Shown: positions 33,783-44,403 of the stretch, piece by piece
Layout: each line of letters opens with the position of its first letter
How positions within the stretch are numbered: position 1 is the first letter of the stretch
From: Mermis nigrescens
Lineage: Eukaryota > Nematoda > Enoplea > Mermithida > Mermithidae
Reading direction: 5' to 3'
Assembly: GCA_036768485.1 (NCBI GenBank)
Contig: JAVLUZ010000143.1
Coordinates: forward strand, 1,545,633-1,609,632
Length of the DNA stretch: 64,000 bases
The notes under the pieces: generated by a model
What the model was told of the DNA's origin: nothing
The model's database searches: none
What the model saw: only the letters and a program-made list of their open reading frames with translations
Position numbers and translations under genes: made by a program

Positions 33783-33893
33783 CTGGATATATTTATTTTT
33801 AGGGCAGCCAAGAAACGCATCAGACAATGCCGTATTTGTGGCAATCGGTCGCACAAGGCGAAAAAGTGCAGCGTGAAAAGATTATTTAAATAA
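33400..33893 (+). CDS. 81-aa protein with two CCHC zinc knuckles, three exons
   Basis: Exons 33,400-33,500, 33,569-33,622 and 33,803-33,893 have GT-AG introns and matching phases (2 and 2), giving 81 codons plus TAA. Residues 7-20 are CFICRKVGHLAKDC. Near the C-terminus is CRICGNRSHKAKKC. Both are C-x2-C-x4-H-x4-C knuckles. Between them lies a short linker, and the ends are strongly basic (KRLFK). Unspliced, each piece would look like a chance ORF; the agreement of phases and the two knuckles make the gene convincing. Such proteins bind single-stranded nucleic acid. An acceptor (tattttag) ends 12 bases before the ATG, and AATAAA follows about 20 bases after the stop. The second intron holds a (TAA)n run. 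Confidence 0.75.
33725..33783. repeat. (TAA)n microsatellite within an intron
   Basis: About 19 uninterrupted units just before the third exon of the two-knuckle gene. Confidence 0.97.
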
Positions 33894-34079
33894 ATATGTA
33901 ATATATCGAATAAAATATTCAATTATGGTGTTGGTGTCCATTTGCATTCAGTATAATCATTCGCCTTACATTTTAAATAGATGTGTAGGGAACGGGCCCT
34001 GATCACAATGGTATTTGTGACCCTTAGGGAAAATAACCTCTATGCATACGTACCTATTTTTATAAAATTATCCCCTATA

Positions 34080-34310
34080 TATTGGATATCTGTTCAGATT
34101 TATTTAGTTAAATTATCACCTATAATGGGATAGAGTCATTACTTCTTAAATTTGTTCAGACCTGTTTAGTTGAATTATCCCCCCCTAGCTACTATGACTC
34201 ATTGTTTCTCAAAACGTGTTCAAACCTGTTTCGTTAAATTATACCTCTCTATCTGAAAATACCATTAGTCATCATTTCTCCAAACGTATTCAGACTTGTT
34301 TTATTCAAAT
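34080..34310 (+). repeat. Degenerate ~70-bp tandem units upstream of the polymerase promoter
   Basis: The word family 'gttcagacctgtttagtt' recurs at about 34,092, 34,152, 34,227 and 34,288, each followed by 'aattat'-type sequence. Confidence 0.6.
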
Positions 34311-34313
34311 CAA

Positions 34314-34432
34314 CCAATCAAAAATGGAGGCTTATTTAAGATAATTTAGATCGACCAATCAGCGATGACCTTCTATTTAAGGAGGGGTTTTCAAAATTAT
34401 AAATACTGAAGAGATTTGAAGATTTTCATTCT
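34314..34432 (+). promoter_or_regulatory. CCAAT-CCAAT-TATA promoter of the polymerase gene
   Basis: ACCAATCA occurs at about 34,313 and 34,354, TATAAATA at 34,398-34,405, and an initiator-like TCATTCT at 34,426-34,432, 28 bp further on. Spacing is as in a standard RNA polymerase II promoter. The transcript would include both TTTGT hairpins and reach the ATG at 34,971. Confidence 0.65.
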
Positions 34433-34615
34433 CAATAATTTTTCCGAAGATGTTGGTCGCTTTTATTATTCGTTGGACATATAGTATGCAATATATTCTA
34501 CTTTATATTTCCAGGTAAGAAAGAAGACGGAGTGCAACAAATCATTTAACAGAAATGCTGTTTTAAAGATAAATTACGTGTTTTTATAATTAAAGGACTC
34601 GACTTTGCCATTAGG

Positions 34616-34630
34616 CGAACTTTGTGGTCG
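34616..34630 (+). promoter_or_regulatory. C-TTTGT-G hairpin, copy 6
   Basis: Stem CGA/TCG, A-G opposition, C-G and loop TTTGT. It is preceded by 'cgactttgcc' as in copy 7. Confidence 0.6.
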
Positions 34631-34786
34631 TTTGATGGAAACGCTCCCTAAAAAAGCGAACGCCTCAAGCTACTGAAAGGGAAAAAAGGATTAAATGGAC
34701 ATTTTTTAAACTTTTTCCTCTATTTTCGCTTATTACATATATTTTAGATTATTTTGATTTAGGGAGGCGACTCGACTTGGCCGTAA

Positions 34787-34805
34787 GGCGAACTTTGTGG
34801 TCGTC
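34787..34805 (+). promoter_or_regulatory. C-TTTGT-G hairpin, copy 7
   Basis: Stem GGCGA/TCGTC (one wobble), A-G opposition, C-G and loop TTTGT, about 180 bp before the polymerase ATG. Confidence 0.6.
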
Positions 34806-34970
34806 GATAAGGCCCTCTCATCTCAAGCTTCGTGCTCTGGTAGATCGAGTACCCCCTCATAGATTTTTGATTTTATATAAATCATTTTGTATTTCGTTAA
34901 AAACAGTGATTTCTTCTTAAAAAAACACTATAAAAGTGTTCCGTTTTCAGAAAAAATTAGCTTTAGCGAA

Positions 34971-37900
34971 ATGGCCTACAATTTAAAAGCTATCATTGAT
35001 TCCAAATTGTGGGTAGATAATCCCCATCTTATCAATGCGATATGGAAACGACTAGCTATCGAAGAAGATATGGTAGGGCTGATGACAGCCGAATTTTGGA
35101 ACACGTCGATTCAAGAGGGCACGCAGCCCATCAAGCCAGCGGTTACCAGAGGGGCCCTCCATGCCCTCGTCAATAGCGGGCTCTGGAAAGGCGAGCCCCA
35201 TATTTCATCATACATTTTTGATGCATACCTAACGTTGGGCCAAGCGGATTGTCGAGATTTTGGATCTGAAGAATTTTGGCGGGCGATTTTCTGTGAAGAT
35301 TTTGACGATTTTTTCGGCAGCGGCAAACGGCCGCTGAGCGACTACTACAAAATTGCAGCCGTTGGTTGTACACGCGTTCGTCGTTTCAATGCCGACGCCA
35401 AAACGTATCTCATACGAATATGACGTCCAACGGAGCGCGAAAATTTTAGAGCAATTCTTCCGGCAGTCATTGACGATGCCCTGAAAAAAGCACTGGAATC
35501 GGTAAGTATAATAATAGAACGTAGTAATAATAACTTTTAGGCTTAGCAAAACTTGAGGGGTGTCAAAAATTATTGTATAAAACAATGTATTGTTCGTACT
35601 CTAAATGGAGATATATAATTTTTTAGTTTCTCTGAATCATAACATCGAACATGTCGTTTAAAGAATAAAATTTTAAAAATAATTATTTTAAGATACTTAT
35701 ATAAATAAAACACTAGTTTTTAATTAAGGTGGATGCCGAGGATCGGATAAACGTCAAATTGGCCCATCCATCGTTGGATCGGCGCGTTCTGGTCCCCTTC
35801 AAATCGCGTCAATTCACCAACGCCGACCGTATTTTGAGCGTCGTTGAGCGGGTTCAAGAATCGAACCGCGAATTCGACTTCAGCGAGCAACTGACAATGA
35901 AAGTCGTCGTTATTGATAACCCAAAAGGCTCTGGCAGGCGTTTGAGATACGAAAATGCGCGGACGAGGATCGTCAATTTCGACGAATGTTTTAAGAAGCA
36001 TACTGGCCCACACGGCGGATGTTTTATCCAGGCACCTAAATAATATTCTTTGAACAAATCTATTAATTTTTGTGTAACTCTGTCAACTGATCATTTAGTT
36101 GTAAAAACAATAAAAATTTTTGTATTGATACGCCATTGTTAACCGTTTATTGATTATTTGTATAATTTTACATCAAAAAGATGAATAATATTTTTTTCTG
36201 GATAAGCATTCATTTGAATATTTACGTTAAAAATAATAATAAAAATTGCCTCAACACGCTGCTGATTATATTTATCAAAATATTTACCATAACTATTATT
36301 TTTAAATTAATCATTTAATATTTTTATAGTTTATTGACAATTTTAGATCAAAAATGACGACCAATTGTGTTTGGCCTGATCAATTGTTGTGGCGAAAGCC
36401 CGAGTGGACAAAGACCCCCAATGGAATTCGATTCGGCAAGGCGATGGTAACAGGCATTACATCCAAAAGCAGCTGGCCGAAGAACTAATGGAAAAAGCTG
36501 GACTTAAGGATTTCAATGGTCCTTGTGGTATACCAGAAATTGAGAAAATTCAAATGGTGCTGGCGCCGTTTGGATACCAGATCAAGGTCTTTTCGAAAGA
36601 CAGTTTTAATGATCTCATCTACAAGGGTCCCGATGGTGACTCGGATAAAATTTTGTGCATTTACCTACACGACGAGCACTATGATGTCATCACACGAGTT
36701 CCGGCTTTCTTCGGCCGCATTTACTATTGCGACGGCTGCGACAAAGCCTACAGCAACAAGGATCAGCATCTATGCAATCGTGGCAAATGTTCGGGTTGTA
36801 ACAGCGCCAATGCCTGTCCATTTCTAGACTGGCGACACTGCAACAAATGCAATAGGTATGCATGAGTTTTGTGAAATTATTTTGGTTCATATAATAATTT
36901 AACTAGATTTTTCGTGTTTCTCATAAAAGAGTCGGTAAAGTTTAGCAACATTCAAATCTTTTTTATAATAATGTCAGTAAAATACATATTTATTTTATGC
37001 TAAACAAAGAATTGTGTAAATCTTGATGAAAATATTAAAAACGTAGACAGAATTCAAAAATTACTTATTATACTTAGTTTAAATAACATGATAGAATAGT
37101 CTATAATGAATGCACATAGCGTAAATAATAATATATTATAATATTCTAGTTACTTTCAGCTGGTTCGTCAGCCTCGACTGCTACCTCCAACACCAGCTGG
37201 GTGGAATGAGTATGGGCACAAAAAAGCAAAAAATGATGTCAATTTGCGATAGAATAAAACGTTGCTGTGATTGTGGCGTCATTTTGCAGAGTGGTTACAC
37301 AAAAAGGCACAAATGCGGACATTTTTACTGCGAGACGTGTAGGCAGAACATCAAGCGTGAAGGCCACCAGTGCTACATCAGGCCGATTCAAGATACTGCC
37401 TGGCCCAAGAAACCGCGGTTCATCTTCTTCGACTTCGAGACCCGGCAAGACATCGAATTCGGGTACAATAACTATGGGCCGCGTTGGAAGCATGCGGTCA
37501 ACTGTTGTGTCGCATACCGGATCTGCGACGACTGCAAAATGCATATGACGGGCGACTGCAATCAATGTGGCGGCTCCAAACGCCACGTCTTCCTTGGTGA
37601 CAATACATTGGAGCAGTTTGGCCGTTGGCTGTTCTCTGAGGCCAATCGTGGAGCAACGGCATTGGCACACAACGCGCATGGATTCGATGGCCAATTCTTA
37701 TTGGACTATCTACACGAACAAAGGACAATTAAGCCAAAAGTCATCATGAGAGGTATTATTAAAAAATGCATTTACAATATTGTATGTGTTCAATCATATT
37801 ATAAAAAGGTGTAATACTTCAGTTTAAACACGAATAAAAATTTAAAAATTTTAAGCTAGAGCTTAACAATTAATTAAAACATATTTTAAAAAATGTTATC

Positions 37901-40900
37901 TAAATATGTACTATTGAATTCAGCATATTATTTAATTTTTAGGGCTCGAAATATTATCATTAGAAGCCGCCGGGATTCGAGTCATCGACACGATGAACTT
38001 TTTGCCTATAGCCCTCAGTGCACTACCTAAAACCTTTGGTTTTACAGAATTAAGGAAGGGGTTCTTTCCCCACTGGTTCAACAGGGCCGAGAACGCTGAT
38101 TATGTGGGCCCAATGCCAGCTGCGGAATACTATTCACCGAACTTTATGAAAGAAGAGGTCAAGGCGGAATTTGAAAAATGGTACGAAACAGTCAAGGAAC
38201 AAGTTTTCGACTTCAAAAAAGATATTCTCGAATATTGCGAATCGGATGTCGATATACTCACCCGATGTTCCATGGCGTTCCGGGACGTCTTCATGGCCGA
38301 AACCGGCATCGATCCATTTGCAACGAGCATCACAATCGCCTCAGCGTGTAATCGCGTGTTTTGCCGCAACTTCTTGGCTGAAGAAAGTATAGGTAAGAAA
38401 GTAATTGATTAATTTGTGTATATGTGTATAAATTAACTATGTTTTCATATTTTTATTTCAGGCACTAATTATTATTGTGTTTCAGGAAAATATAATATTC
38501 GAATAATCTACAAAAAAAATTATTAAATATATTATATTTCAGGCATAGTACCCCATATCGGATACAGAAGAAACGAAAATCAGTCGTTAATTGCATTAAA
38601 ATGGCTGAAATGGGTCGCCCATACCGAAAACATTCGAATCCGGCACAAATTAAATGGCGGTGAAGTTCAAATTGGAAAATACCGCATGGACGGAATATGC
38701 GGATACATAATCTATGAATTTTATGGTAATTAAATATTTGGTATTATATTATATCGTATATAATTTTATGCTGTTATCTGTACTCCGTGTTGATTTATAT
38801 ATGAATTAATACATATTTTTAAATACTCTATTAGGATGCTACTATCATGGATGTCCACGTTGCATGAAAAAACGATTTGAACAGACGGCCGACCATACCA
38901 AAACAGTAGAAGAAGCCTACCAGTCCACAATAGATAGACGTCAGGAACTAGAGGCCATGGGATATACGATCGTCGAAAAATGGGAATGTGATTTGAGAAA
39001 GGAGATAGCAGTGAGTATATTTTATGAATAATTTTAGAAATATATATAAAAGTTAGATTATCTCATTTGAAAATATGTATTTTCTAGATTAATAGTTGTT
39101 TCTTATTTATTGAATTTCAGTCCAATGGCGAAATGGCAAAATTCTTCACCAACATCGACTTCGTCACGCCACTCGGGCCCCGAGACGCATTTTTTGGTGG
39201 GCGTACAAACGCTATTAAACTCTATCACAAATGCAGGCAAGGCGAAAGGATCCACTATATCGATGTGTGCTCATTGTATCCTTGGGTTTGCAAGACCGGC
39301 GTGTTCCCTAAAAAGTAAGATGAGTAATCAATCCTCATATATAATTAAATAATTATCCGAGATGCATTTTTAAATAAGAATCTTATTTCAGACACCTACA
39401 TTTTTTCCAGGCTCTATTTTACAATTTCAATCTTTTTAGACACCAGGAAATCATCACGGAAAATTTCCAAGATTAGGCCGAAAAACCCTACGATGGCATC
39501 ATTAAGTGCGTAGTGGTTCCGCCCCGAGGCCTCTACCATCCCGTACTCCCGTACAGGTTCGACGGGAAACTTTTGTTTCCCCTATGTCGGACCTGTGCCG
39601 AGCAACAGTTGGGCGAGTGCCAGCACTCGGATGAAGAGCGAGCCCTACATGGATTGTGGGTGTCGTTAGAATTATACAAAGCCATCGAATTAGGCTATAG
39701 AGTAAGAATAAATTCATTTTTTCATAGTTGTAACATCTAATTCTTCAATTTTTAGGTGGTGAAAATCCACGAAGTCTGGCATTATACCGAAATGGAGCGA
39801 TACGATCCGGCCACCAAATCAGGTGGGTTGTTCACCTCGTACATAAATACCTTTTTGCGCCTTAAACAGCAGGCCGATGGATGGCCTAGTGGATGCAAAA
39901 CGGATGAGCAAAAAGAAGCATATATCCGAAATTATGAAGAAAAAGAAAGTAGAAAAAAGTTAGGCTTTTTACAATTTTATTATTTGTTCTAATGTTTATA
40001 ACTTTTAGGCATCCAGCTGGATAAGGCCAAGATCGAAAAGAATCCCGGCATGAGGGCCCTTTCCAAACTCATGTTGAATAGCTTTTGGGGCAAGGTAAGA
40101 ACGATAAAGGAAAAATATTTTAGGCTTAATATTGTATAAAAATCGTCGTTTTTTGAACTATTTTATAGTTCGGCCAGCGCAATAACATGAGCTAGAACGA
40201 ATACTACACGGAGCCGGACCAGTTCATCAAGCTCGTCTTTGACGATACGAAGGAAGTAAAATCGATCCGATTTTACGGCAAGTCATTGGCCTACGTAACC
40301 TACGCCGTTGAAGACAAATTCCTTGAGGCGCTGACGAACACCAAACCAATCATTGCCGCCTTCGTCACGGCCCAAGCGAGGCTAAAATTGTATTCATACT
40401 TAGAAAAATTGGGCACCCTAGTATTATACATGGACACAGGTGAAAAAATAATTCTACCAATATTCGTTTCCTCTCTATATAAACTTTATACCTATATATA
40501 ATACAAGTAAGAAAATATTTTTAGTTAAGTATTCCCTCGTCTTAAAGATACTTTTATTACTATTTATTTCATCCTTTTAAAAATAATTCATATTTCCCCT
40601 AGCAAATGGCTTTAGAAAAACGTTGTGGAATAATTTAACCTATCCATACCTCTCCTTCCTTAGTCTTTTCAGACTCCATCATCTATTTGACGAGGCCAAT
40701 GGACAGTTTTGTCGTTGAGACGGGTTGCTACTTAGGCGACATGACCAATGAGCTGAAAGGGTACGGCGCCGACGCCTACATCGACGAATTTGTAGCAGGT
40801 GGGCCGAAAAACTACGGCTACCGCGTTGTTAACGGTGCCGGCAAAATCGTGGCCGAAACACATAAAGTCCGCGGCGTCCGGCTTCATTTTGAAAACAAGA

Positions 40901-41103
40901 AGTCAATCAATTTCAACATTTTGAAACGTATGATCTTCGCCTTCGTCCAAGGTGAAGAGGTGGTCAAAACTTTGTTCGAAAAGAAAATATTGAGGGACAA
41001 TGAACGGAACGTCTTCACGGAAACGTGTAAAAAGGACTATCGGATCGTCTATACGAAACGCCAAATCGTCGAAAATGATTGCACACTCCCATTCGGGTTT
41101 TAA
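34971..41103 (+). pseudogene. Protein-primed family B DNA polymerase, 13 exons, four in-frame stops
   Basis: Exons: 34,971-35,501; 35,729-36,031; 36,347-36,855; 37,160-37,752; 37,943-38,392; 38,543-38,725; 38,835-39,010; 39,121-39,314; 39,440-39,701; 39,756-39,948; 40,009-40,094; 40,169-40,439; 40,673-41,103. They sum to 4,182 nt (1,393 codons plus stop) with every phase matching. Order of parts: a duplicated N-terminal module (about residues 1-125); the conserved pre-zinc region; two cysteine-rich zinc-binding blocks (YCDGCDKAY, CCDCGVI); exonuclease motifs FFDFET (~539), NAHGFD (~624) and YCESDVDIL (~747); a YYHGCPRC block; polymerase motifs DVCSLYP (~963), KLMLNSFWGK and YMDTDS (~1249, split by an intron). 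This is the Polinton/Maverick-adintovirus type, which copies linear DNA from a protein primer. Stops: TGA 35,421 and 36,377, TAG 39,474 and 40,193. Intron 2 has a GC donor. No frameshift is seen. Confidence 0.9.
36032..36346 (+). other. GC-AG intron of the polymerase gene
   Basis: The conserved protein sequence needs a junction after ATCCAG at 36,031. The donor there is GC, not GT; the acceptor is ttttag. All other introns are GT-AG. Confidence 0.6.
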
Positions 41104-42830
41104 TTATTTTTTCGTTCTTTTATAATCGCGTAATACTTAATCATCGCCTCGTCATAACATTTACACTGTAAATAAGGTTCGATTTTATATTTAATCAACC
41201 GGCAAAGATAGTGTGTTTATCGGAATAAATAGGCTGCCGGAAGAATCTCTTTCTCAAAAAGAAAACGCACAGCAATAAGTAGACAAAACTTGGAGATTGG
41301 CGGGTTCGGGTGGGTTGAACTTAGAATTTCACAGTAGACCGATAGGTAAAGCTTATCTCGGTAAACACTAGCACTTTTGAACTAAAGGGATAAAATGAAA
41401 AAAAAATATAAAACGAGATGAATGAGATAAAATCTGATGGTCGGGAAACAGAATAACCTCCCCTCGATAAAAACGATCTGAAAATTCAGTTACCTCCCAA
41501 AAATGGAATTCTGATAGCTCCCCTCCCCTGCATTACTCTTGCTGTAGTTAGTGTAAAGTAGATCGGTGAACAGTATACTGGTTGACTTGATCCGCAATTT
41601 TAAAAAGACTAACAGTATACCGTGTGCTACTGATTATATTCATCTATAGTGTTAAGTAGGTAGCTATATTTATCCCCCTACTATAGTTCATTAGCTACAG
41701 TAAGACTTCTGTTTGTGATTCGCAAGTTTAAAAACATCTACAGTATACCTATAGTTGGGGGTACCCACCCTGTGACGTCCTCACTGACGTCATCCCCTAG
41801 ACCGCAACACAAAACATATAGCCTATGCTTCAACACAGGACTATGCTTCAACATAGCCTATGCTTAAGCACTGGCTATACTTCGTACACGGTCTAGGGAG
41901 ACACGGTTAACTACTCATGTATGGTCGGCACAGCAGTACCAAAATTTGATGGACGCTTCACCGTTATTTTCGAATGCCCTGCTATTCAATTTCCAACTAG
42001 ACCCCATTGACCTCATGTACAGTATGCATATGATAGCCTCGGTCAAAACAGGAATACTTTATAACAAAATTTTATCCGTGAACAACTCGGACAAATGATG
42101 TGAAATTTTGCTGACGCTAGAACAATTCTACAATTGGCAACGCCAACGAGGGAAAATTGTGGGGGCCATCATAAACCTGTAAGGTAAGGAAAACTTTTAG
42201 CTTTGAAAAAGAGGAAATATGTAAAAGTACCTGATCTATTTGATCAAATATGAAAACATAAGCATAAATTATAGAATTTGAAGCATTAAATCATTTTTAT
42301 CATTTTTATGAAATTCAGACCTTAAAATTTGCTATCGTATGCAATCAAAAATTTTTATATTAAATGCTATATTGTGCAACGCAAAAAAATTTTGTATGTG
42401 ATTACAATTTTTCTAATGACAATAATCGAATATGCGCGTTGAATTTCACGAGTTTTAAAGATTTTTTCTTAAAAAATGCAAGTTTTAGTTGGGCCGTTAG
42501 AGTCTCCTGAACGATAACTTAGCGGTACACGATCCAATTGAAAATATCTCCGATAATATTGCGACTAGTGGTACGTTTGATAATCCCAAATTGCTTGAGG
42601 TCGCGCAAAGTTTTGATTTTAGTGATTCTGAAATCCCTACAACATCCGGCAAGGCTTTTAAAAAATTAAACCAGATTAGCTATTGCTTAATAAGTAGTGG
42701 GTAGTGAATCTTAAATTTATATATTTTAGCGAGACGATGAATTGTCATTAGTTTTTTATTACTCAGCAAATTATAAGAATATTGTTATTATTTGCAGATT
42801 TTTACTTATTTAGTGTACGTAGAGCAACAG
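41104..42830. other. Non-coding interior of the element
   Basis: No convincing frame. AATAAA at about 41,224 may end the polymerase transcript. CCCTAGACCG at 41,795 and its complement at 41,889 enclose about 84 bp with repeated 'tatgcttcaaca' words. Two 'cagtatacc' repeats lie at about 41,600 and 41,740. Confidence 0.45.
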
Positions 42831-42832
42831 GC

Positions 42833-42837
<5 letters not shown>

Positions 42838-42903
<66 letters not shown>
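42838..42903. repeat. (TA)n microsatellite
   Basis: About 32 TA dinucleotides. Confidence 0.97.
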
Positions 42904-42904
<1 letters not shown>

Positions 42905-42905
<1 letters not shown>

Positions 42906-43085
42906 GAAAACTAGTTGAAAAAATGCTCGAAGAGCACTGGAAAGTTATATGTTTTTGTTCTTTTAAAGAGTCAAAAGTGGAGCACAAGCTGCTCAAAACT
43001 ATGTTGATACCCACAATGAAAATCAAAATGGACTGAAGCATCTTGATATTCACCCATAAGTAAACATATCTCCGCCTTTTTTCTT
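42905..43085 (-). repeat. Repeat inverted relative to 47,857-48,027
   Basis: 'gtcaaaagtggagcacaagc', 'ggactgaagcatcttgatat' and 'catatctccgcctttttt' are complemented in the same order at 47,857-48,027. This copy is inside the giant element; the other is just outside its right end. Confidence 0.8.
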
Positions 43086-43169
43086 TGATTTACATAAGGA
43101 ACACAAATTGAACCGTTGTCCCTTAAAACTTGTAGCAGTTTCGAACTTATTTTAATGTTTTACAGTTAG

Positions 43170-43415
43170 TACCATAGGTGGGAGGCTGCAAAGGTCTGGG
43201 GCTGCAAAATTTTTTTCATAGTCATATATTGGCCTTAAAAATGGTGCTATGGCGGAAAAAACACCATTTTTGAACGTTTCTCGTCGAGCTCTATTGATTG
43301 GCATAAAAAAACTCGAAAAAAGCAAAAAAAAATTGAAATTCTGGGGGTTGTAGCTGGGTTTTTGCCATTTTTCGTTGGGTATTTTGCCTTCTGGGGGTGC
43401 ATACCCCTACGCCTA
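43170..43415 (+). mobile_element. 9-bp-TSD family MITE
   Basis: Start ATAGGTGGGAGGCTGC, end CTACGCCTAGGTAT. Flanks AGTTAGTAC and AGTTAGTAT agree at eight of nine bases. Confidence 0.7.
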
Positions 43416-43589
43416 GGTATAGTTAGTATGTATTTAAAGCGACGGTCATATAAGATACCTACATAAGTAGATAGGTGTGTGTATGTAGGTAGTCTGATAG
43501 TTTGTTTCCTTACTAAGACTTTTCACAACAGTTTCTGAACTCGAAGTTTTCATTAGTTTCTGATCTATCAACTTACCGAACTTGTCATG

Positions 43590-43832
43590 CTATAGTCTAT
43601 TTCACGAAACTTTGTGCATGGAAATCAATTTTCAACGATCTAGCGAGGAGCTACAAAAGCGGTTTCTAGGCAGCTTACTGTAAAAAAATTTTGTAAAATA
43701 AAACTTTGTTTGCTTATCGATTGCTGTGCGCAATATCATGCTTGCTGCATCAGTTTAAACCGCTTTTGTAATCGATTTAAATTCACTTTAAAATTTAAAT
43801 CCATGCAGAAGGTTCTGTGAAACAGACTGTAG
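43590..43832. mobile_element. 243-bp MITE, CTATAGTCT ends
   Basis: The left end CTATAGTCTATTTCAC and the right end GTGAAACAGACTGTAG form an inverted repeat that continues through 'tttgtgcatgga'. Inside are two 'aaaagcggttt' words, also inverted. Confidence 0.7.
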
Positions 43833-44071
43833 TCACAATTAAATGGTTTCCAAGGAAAGAATTATTTATTATTGACTTATATTCTGACAAAGAAACGTGT
43901 TTTTTAAAACTAAGCTTTTTGATTGTGTTTTTATTAATTTTGATTGAAATTTTTTTCTTCATAATTGTAAACACTAAATTAGGATTAAAAAAAATTTCGA
44001 GTGACTTGAAAACAAATCCGAATTTTCATTTATCTAAGCCACAATTTCTCATTTTATTTTATTACAGGAAG
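43833..44071 (+). other. AT-rich stretch with an unsupported ORF
   Basis: A 100-codon frame from 43,817 includes a hydrophobic run (LIVFLLILIEIFFFIIV) but starts inside the MITE and is low-complexity. I do not call it a gene. Confidence 0.3.
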
Positions 44072-44306
44072 CCTTTAGTCTATTTCAACATACCTCGTGC
44101 ATGGACAGTAATTCTTTAGACGATGTAAATCGACTACAAAAACCTGAAGCAACAATCGCGATACCGTGCAAAGAAATGAGGAAATATATCAAGCTTTACT
44201 GTGCAAAGTTGCATTACAGTAATCTGCGTGGAAACTACTTTTGTAACTGCTCGTTTAGATCGCTGAAAATTGATTTCCATGCAAAAGGTTTTGTGAAATA
44301 TACTAT
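44072..44306. mobile_element. Second MITE of the CTATAGTCT family
   Basis: It begins 'ctttagtctatttcaac' and ends 'ttgtgaaatatacta', with 'gtgcatgga' and 'tccatgca' just inside. The ORF at 44,101 lies within it. Confidence 0.55.
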
Positions 44307-44403
44307 GCAGATTCCCACAATCCCAACGGACAAGTTTGGCCATTACAATATTCGCGATTCAAATTTAAAATTTACAAAACTCGATTCATGTATATGTACA
44401 TAA

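Noticed and set aside
38098..38115. TTATGTGGGCCC resembling the hairpin motif
   Set aside because: It lies within a polymerase exon, encodes conserved protein and has no stem of the right form.
34971..41103. Reassigned stop codons (TGA/TAG read as sense)
   Set aside because: Both TGA and TAG interrupt the gene, while other genes in the window end normally at TAA, TAG and TGA; decay is simpler.
31310..41103. Integrase, packaging ATPase, cysteine protease or capsid genes of a full Polinton
   Set aside because: Searched for by eye in both strands; no DDE/RVE, Walker A or capsid-like frames were recognised between the arms.
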